Both the position numbers and the translations under genes were made by a program. From an uncultured Peptococcaceae bacterium (GTDB lineage: Bacteria > Bacillota > Peptococcia > Peptococcales > Peptococcaceae), in contig CAJUDO010000012.1 of the NCBI GenBank assembly GCA_910585405.1, positions 21,039 to 85,038 of the forward strand: a stretch of 64,000 nucleotides of DNA, read 5' to 3'. Under the pieces are notes generated by a model that saw only the letters and a list, made by a program, of their open reading frames with translations, did not search any database and was not told the DNA's origin. How positions within the stretch are numbered: the first letter of the stretch is position 1; every line of letters starts with the position of its first letter. Positions 61,219 to 64,000 of this stretch are shown here, piece after piece.

Positions 61219-61912
61219 AGAAGCAGATCAGCTGGTTACAATCTACACGCGGGAGCTGGGCAAGGTGACAGTACAGGCGCGCGGGGTAAAAAAGACCGCC
61301 AGCAAATTGCGCAGCGGATTGTTATTGTTTAGCCAGACTCAGCTGGAGCTGGTAATGGGAAAAAGCTTTCCGGTAGTAACCGGCGCGGCTATAGCTGAGG
61401 CTTTTGCATTGCTGCGCAGTGATTTTTCCCGGATGAGTTATGCGAGCTATGCTGCGGAACTGTTGGATCAGGTGATCGTGGAAGCGCAGCCGGATGCAGA
61501 GTTGTTTTTATTGATTTTGCAAACGCTGTATCTTTTGGAGCAGATTAACCCATGGTTGGCGGTGCGGCAGTTGGAGGTGCGATTGTTGGAGCAGCAGGGA
61601 TACGGATTGCAGCTGGAGCATTGTCTTTCCTGCGGGAAACCTTTGCGGGGAGAGCGGTATCATGGCGCAGTGGGCGGCGTATTCTGCGCGACTTGCGGAC
61701 ACGATAGCCCTGGTGGTGCTGTACTTACGCAGGAAGCACTCACAACGCTGAAGGCATTAGATTATATTCCGTTGCATCGTTTAGGTTGGGTGTATGTAAG
61801 TCAAGAGGGTCGGCGTTCATTGGAGCAGTATTTGGAGCTGCAGCTGCAGCAAATACTGAGCTGGCCGCTAAAAAGCCGTGACTTTTTGCGGCAGATGGAA
61901 GGGCAATTTTAG
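61142..61912 (+). CDS. recO: DNA repair protein RecO
   Basis: A 256-residue RecO. The N-terminal OB fold starts QGIVLRSRDYKEADQLVTIYT, with GKVTVQARGVKK. A helical domain follows. A zinc site CLSC/CATC lies near 160-182, and the FLRQMEGQF end is typical. RecO loads RecA with RecR. Start 61142 or the ATG 61151; both lie inside the yqzL frame. A terminator follows at 61924. Confidence 0.93.
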   Translation: MKKMGNEQVEQNQKVQGIVLRSRDYKEADQLVTIYTRELGKVTVQARGVKKTASKLRSGLLLFSQTQLELVMGKSFPVVTGAAIAEAFALLRSDFSRMSYASYAAELLDQVIVEAQPDAELFLLILQTLYLLEQINPWLAVRQLEVRLLEQQGYGLQLEHCLSCGKPLRGERYHGAVGGVFCATCGHDSPGGAVLTQEALTTLKALDYIPLHRLGWVYVSQEGRRSLEQYLELQLQQILSWPLKSRDFLRQMEGQF

Positions 61913-61923
61913 ATGTGAAGAAG

Positions 61924-61965
61924 ATAGAGATGTCTGGTTGAGCAGTTGGGGCATCTCTATTTTTT
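61924..61965 (+). terminator. Terminator of recO
   Basis: ATAGAGATG pairs perfectly with CATCTCTAT around a 19-base loop, followed by TTTTT. The 250 bp up to the next gene are AT-rich and empty. Confidence 0.8.
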
Positions 61966-62221
61966 ATGCTTTGAAAAAATCTGCACAAATTTGCGGAGAA
62001 AAAGAGGAATTTTTGTGCCGTTGTCAAAATAATATAATATAATATGTTAATTATTGGATGATAAAAAATATATTGGAAATTAAAGATGAGCGTGTAGAAA
62101 AGGATTAAGAAAATATAAAAATATTTTTACTTTCTTTACCTAAAACAAGCGAATTATAGGAAGAACACTACCTAGCAGAGAAAAAAAGAGATTTTTACAA
62201 TAAATATAGGGAGGTGATGCT

Positions 62222-62449
62222 ATGAATTCGAAAAAAATTTTGTCTCTAAACTTGAAAAAATATCGCAAAGAAAATCGAATTTCTCAAGAAGAAATGGCAG
62301 CTAGAGCGGAATTGAGCACAAGAGGCTATGGAAAAATTGAGAGAGGAGAGGTGCAGTCTTCCTTGGACACTTTGGATAAGTTGTGTCGTGCTACTGGTTT
62401 GTCTCAAGCATTTTTATTAACAGAAAATATGGAGCAACAGGTATTATAG
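62222..62449 (+). CDS. Small XRE-family DNA-binding protein
   Basis: A 75-residue protein that is essentially one helix-turn-helix: LKKYRKENRISQEEMAARAE, the recognition helix STRGYGKIERGEV, then TLDKLCRATGLS. It is of the Cro/C1 type without an effector domain. GGGAGGTGAT precedes the ATG. Target unknown. Confidence 0.82.
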   Translation: MNSKKILSLNLKKYRKENRISQEEMAARAELSTRGYGKIERGEVQSSLDTLDKLCRATGLSQAFLLTENMEQQVL

Positions 62450-62612
62450 ATAAAAAATTAAGGTGATTCAGCTCTTGGAATAAGATTAAAAATTAAAGAG
62501 AACGGATAAGTTCGAGTGATAAGATTGAATAGAAACGGGCTGCAAGAAAAAAACACAATCGAAAAGCCCGATGAAAGGCGGAGACCTATTTAAGCTATCT
62601 TGGCTGCCATGA

Positions 62613-62663
62613 AGCAAATCCCCGTCAGTTAGTCTACTTTTGACTGGCTGGAGGGGATTTGCT
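62613..62663 (+). repeat. Long imperfect hairpin between the two XRE genes
   Basis: AGCAAATCCCC pairs with GGGGATTTGCT. A 2x2 GT/GA mismatch is followed by CAGTTAGTC with GACTGGCTG (two G-T pairs), closing a 7-base loop. There is no T-run. The rest of 62450-62803 shows a CGGGCT/AGCCCG pairing near 62535-62570 but no gene. Confidence 0.6.
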
Positions 62664-62803
62664 ATGTAGGTAAGCAGAAAAAATGAATACTGGTTAATTT
62701 TGTTGAAATTTATTTAACAGAGGCTCAGTTGTAGTTTTTGTATTTGTCTGATATGATTTTCTTAGCAAAGGCCAATGCAAAAATTACACAAGGAGATGTG
62801 TAT

Positions 62804-63838
62804 ATGACATTAGGAACGGTGATTCGCAAATATAGAAAAATCAAAAATTTGACCCAGGAAGAAATGGCAGTACGACTTGGCGTAACGGCTCCGGCGGTAA
62901 ACAAATGGGAGAATGAAAATTCTTATCCAGATATTATGCTTTTGGCGCCCATAGCCAGACTGTTGGGGATTTCCTTGGATACACTGTTGTCCTTTCAGAA
63001 AGATTTAACGCCAGAGGAGATCAATGAAATTGTTCGTGAAGCGGATTTGAGATTGAAAAAGGAATCCTATGATGAGGCTTTTCAGTGGGCGCGGAAAATG
63101 CTGGAGCAATATCCCAATTGTGAAGAGTTAATATTAAATCTTGCAGTTATGTTTGACGCACAGCGTATCGTGCGAGAGATTGAAAAAGAAACAGAGTACG
63201 ATGAATATTTCTGCTCATTGTATGCGCGCGTACTGAATAGCAAAGAGGAAGCAATCCGTATTAGGGCGGCGGATTCTTTAGTGGGTTTTTATATGAGAAA
63301 AAAACAATACGATCAGGCGGAAAAGTATTTGGCATATTTTTCTATACAAAATCCAGAGAGAAAACGAAAACAGGCCCAAATTTATGCTGAGACAGGGCGA
63401 ATAAAGGAAGCCTATAAGGCGTATGAAGAACTTTTGTTTATGGATTACCAGAGAATCAGTGTGGAATTGCACGGTCTGTATATGCTTGCGTTGCAGGAGA
63501 ACGATAGAAAAAGAGCGCATAAATTTGTAGATAAACAGCGGGAACTGGCGAAGTGTTTTGAAATGGGAAAATATTATGAGGTTTCAAGTGGATTGGAACT
63601 TGCAGCATTGGAAAAGGATGCGGACACTGTAGTCGCGATCATGGAAGAAATGCTTTCTTGTGTGGAGCAAATCGGAGATTTCACAAAAACACCGCTCTAT
63701 GAACATCTGGACTTTAAGGAAATGGGAAAGGATTTTATAGCAGAAGTAAAGGAAAATCTGCTGAAATGCTTTCGTGATGAAGAATGCTTTGCATTTTTAA
63801 AAAGCGATGAGAGATGGCGGAGATTCGTAAAGCAGTAA
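62804..63838 (+). CDS. XRE-family regulator with helical repeat domain
   Basis: A 344-residue protein. The N-terminal helix-turn-helix (TLGTVIRKYRKIKNLTQEEM, LGVTAPAVNKWENENSYPDI) is followed by TPR-like helices from about 90 to the end (EEAFQWARKMLEQYP-type pairs). Such regulators resemble peptide-sensing or stress XRE proteins common in gut Clostridia. ATG 62804 follows AAGGAG; an upstream start at 62738 lacks a ribosome site. Confidence 0.82.
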   Translation: MTLGTVIRKYRKIKNLTQEEMAVRLGVTAPAVNKWENENSYPDIMLLAPIARLLGISLDTLLSFQKDLTPEEINEIVREADLRLKKESYDEAFQWARKMLEQYPNCEELILNLAVMFDAQRIVREIEKETEYDEYFCSLYARVLNSKEEAIRIRAADSLVGFYMRKKQYDQAEKYLAYFSIQNPERKRKQAQIYAETGRIKEAYKAYEELLFMDYQRISVELHGLYMLALQENDRKRAHKFVDKQRELAKCFEMGKYYEVSSGLELAALEKDADTVVAIMEEMLSCVEQIGDFTKTPLYEHLDFKEMGKDFIAEVKENLLKCFRDEECFAFLKSDERWRRFVKQ

Positions 63839-63953
63839 GAAGAACAGCAAAAGGCATACCGATAAAGAAATACTGCGTTTTTTAAGCAGACTGGAAATAT
63901 TTTTTTCAACAGATGAAAAACGCCCCTTCGTGTGAAGACTTGAAATGATATGT

Positions 63954-63992
63954 ACCCTCTTTGCTGGACAAAATCCAGTAAGGAGGGTTTTT
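63954..63992 (+). promoter_or_regulatory. Hairpin burying the ribosome site of the last gene
   Basis: A continuous 15-bp stem (63954-63968 with 63974-63988, two G-T pairs) closes a 5-base loop and runs into TTTTT. Its 3' arm contains AAGGAGG, the ribosome site of the ATG at 63995. It can act as a terminator and as a lock on translation. Confidence 0.7.
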
Positions 63993-63994
63993 AC

Positions 63995-64000
63995 ATGAAA
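63995..64000 (+). CDS. Start of a gene cut by the window edge
   Basis: Only ATG AAA is visible. AAGGAGG lies 7 bases before it. Nothing more can be said about the product; the hairpin in front is the kind found at the ends of insertion sequences. Confidence 0.3.

Noticed and set aside
62520..62663. Cyclic-di-GMP (GEMM) riboswitch
   Set aside because: The CGAAAAGCCC and GGCTGCC pieces are suggestive, but the conserved GACGCAAAG core and tetraloop receptor are missing.
1..64000. CRISPR arrays, rRNA and tRNA genes
   Set aside because: No regularly spaced repeats, no rRNA sequence and no cloverleaf with GGTTCGA-type arm were seen in the window.

Overview
The window looks like a chromosome segment of a strictly anaerobic member of the Bacillota (Firmicutes). 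The evidence is an AT-leaning genome with strong AGGAGG ribosome sites, RNase J, a RecA-RecX pair, a YqzL-RecO pair, a TepA/YlzJ pair, RqcH, a small alarmone synthetase, a SipW-type signal peptidase with TasA/camelysin-like proteins, and an oxygen-sensitive glycyl radical enzyme. Negativicutes or Clostridia both fit; no sporulation gene, rRNA or tRNA was seen to decide between them.

Layout. Positions 1-7400 hold a partial unknown protein, a LysR regulator, a small membrane protein, a DUF421 protein, a CaCA-type cation exchanger, MurJ, a CofE-like protein and a DEDDh exonuclease. Next come lon-engB (7676-10668), an amino-acid ABC transporter whose binding protein appears circularly permuted (10962-13321), and hpt and guaA (13592-15783). 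The guaA 3' end is duplicated 540 bp downstream, which looks like the scar of an integrated element; about 1 kb of mostly non-coding, partly decayed DNA follows. mntR, a coupled unknown gene and leuS run to 20833. A more AT-rich catabolic block at 21236-27141 holds a LysR regulator, an anion transporter, a glycyl radical enzyme and a short-chain dehydrogenase. A housekeeping block follows: metallophosphoesterase, RNase J, TepA-YlzJ, HflX, a PLP enzyme, Ddl, RecA-RecX, a double-length DUF445 protein and SbcDC (27643-44969).

Accessory regions. A minus-strand pair of an OLD-like ATPase and a TOPRIM protein (45422-47152) is a candidate two-gene phage-defence system. A ten-kilobase surface locus follows (47946-57028): a small repeat protein, SipW, five TasA/camelysin-like proteins, an acidic secreted protein, a large vWA protein and a wall-anchored protein. 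Nested inverted repeats precede it and a strong bidirectional terminator ends it. A KilA-N protein lies beyond. Core genes return with RqcH and RelQ (divergent), YqzL and RecO. Two XRE regulators follow, and the window ends in a hairpin that buries the ribosome site of a gene just starting at the edge.

How the parts work together. Three groups read as functional units: SipW would process the TasA-like precursors into a surface fibre or matrix; the LysR-transporter-GRE-SDR block would import and break down an anionic substrate anaerobically, with its activating enzyme encoded elsewhere; and RecA, RecX, SbcC, SbcD and RecO cover DNA repair. All assignments come from reading motifs by eye, without database searches.
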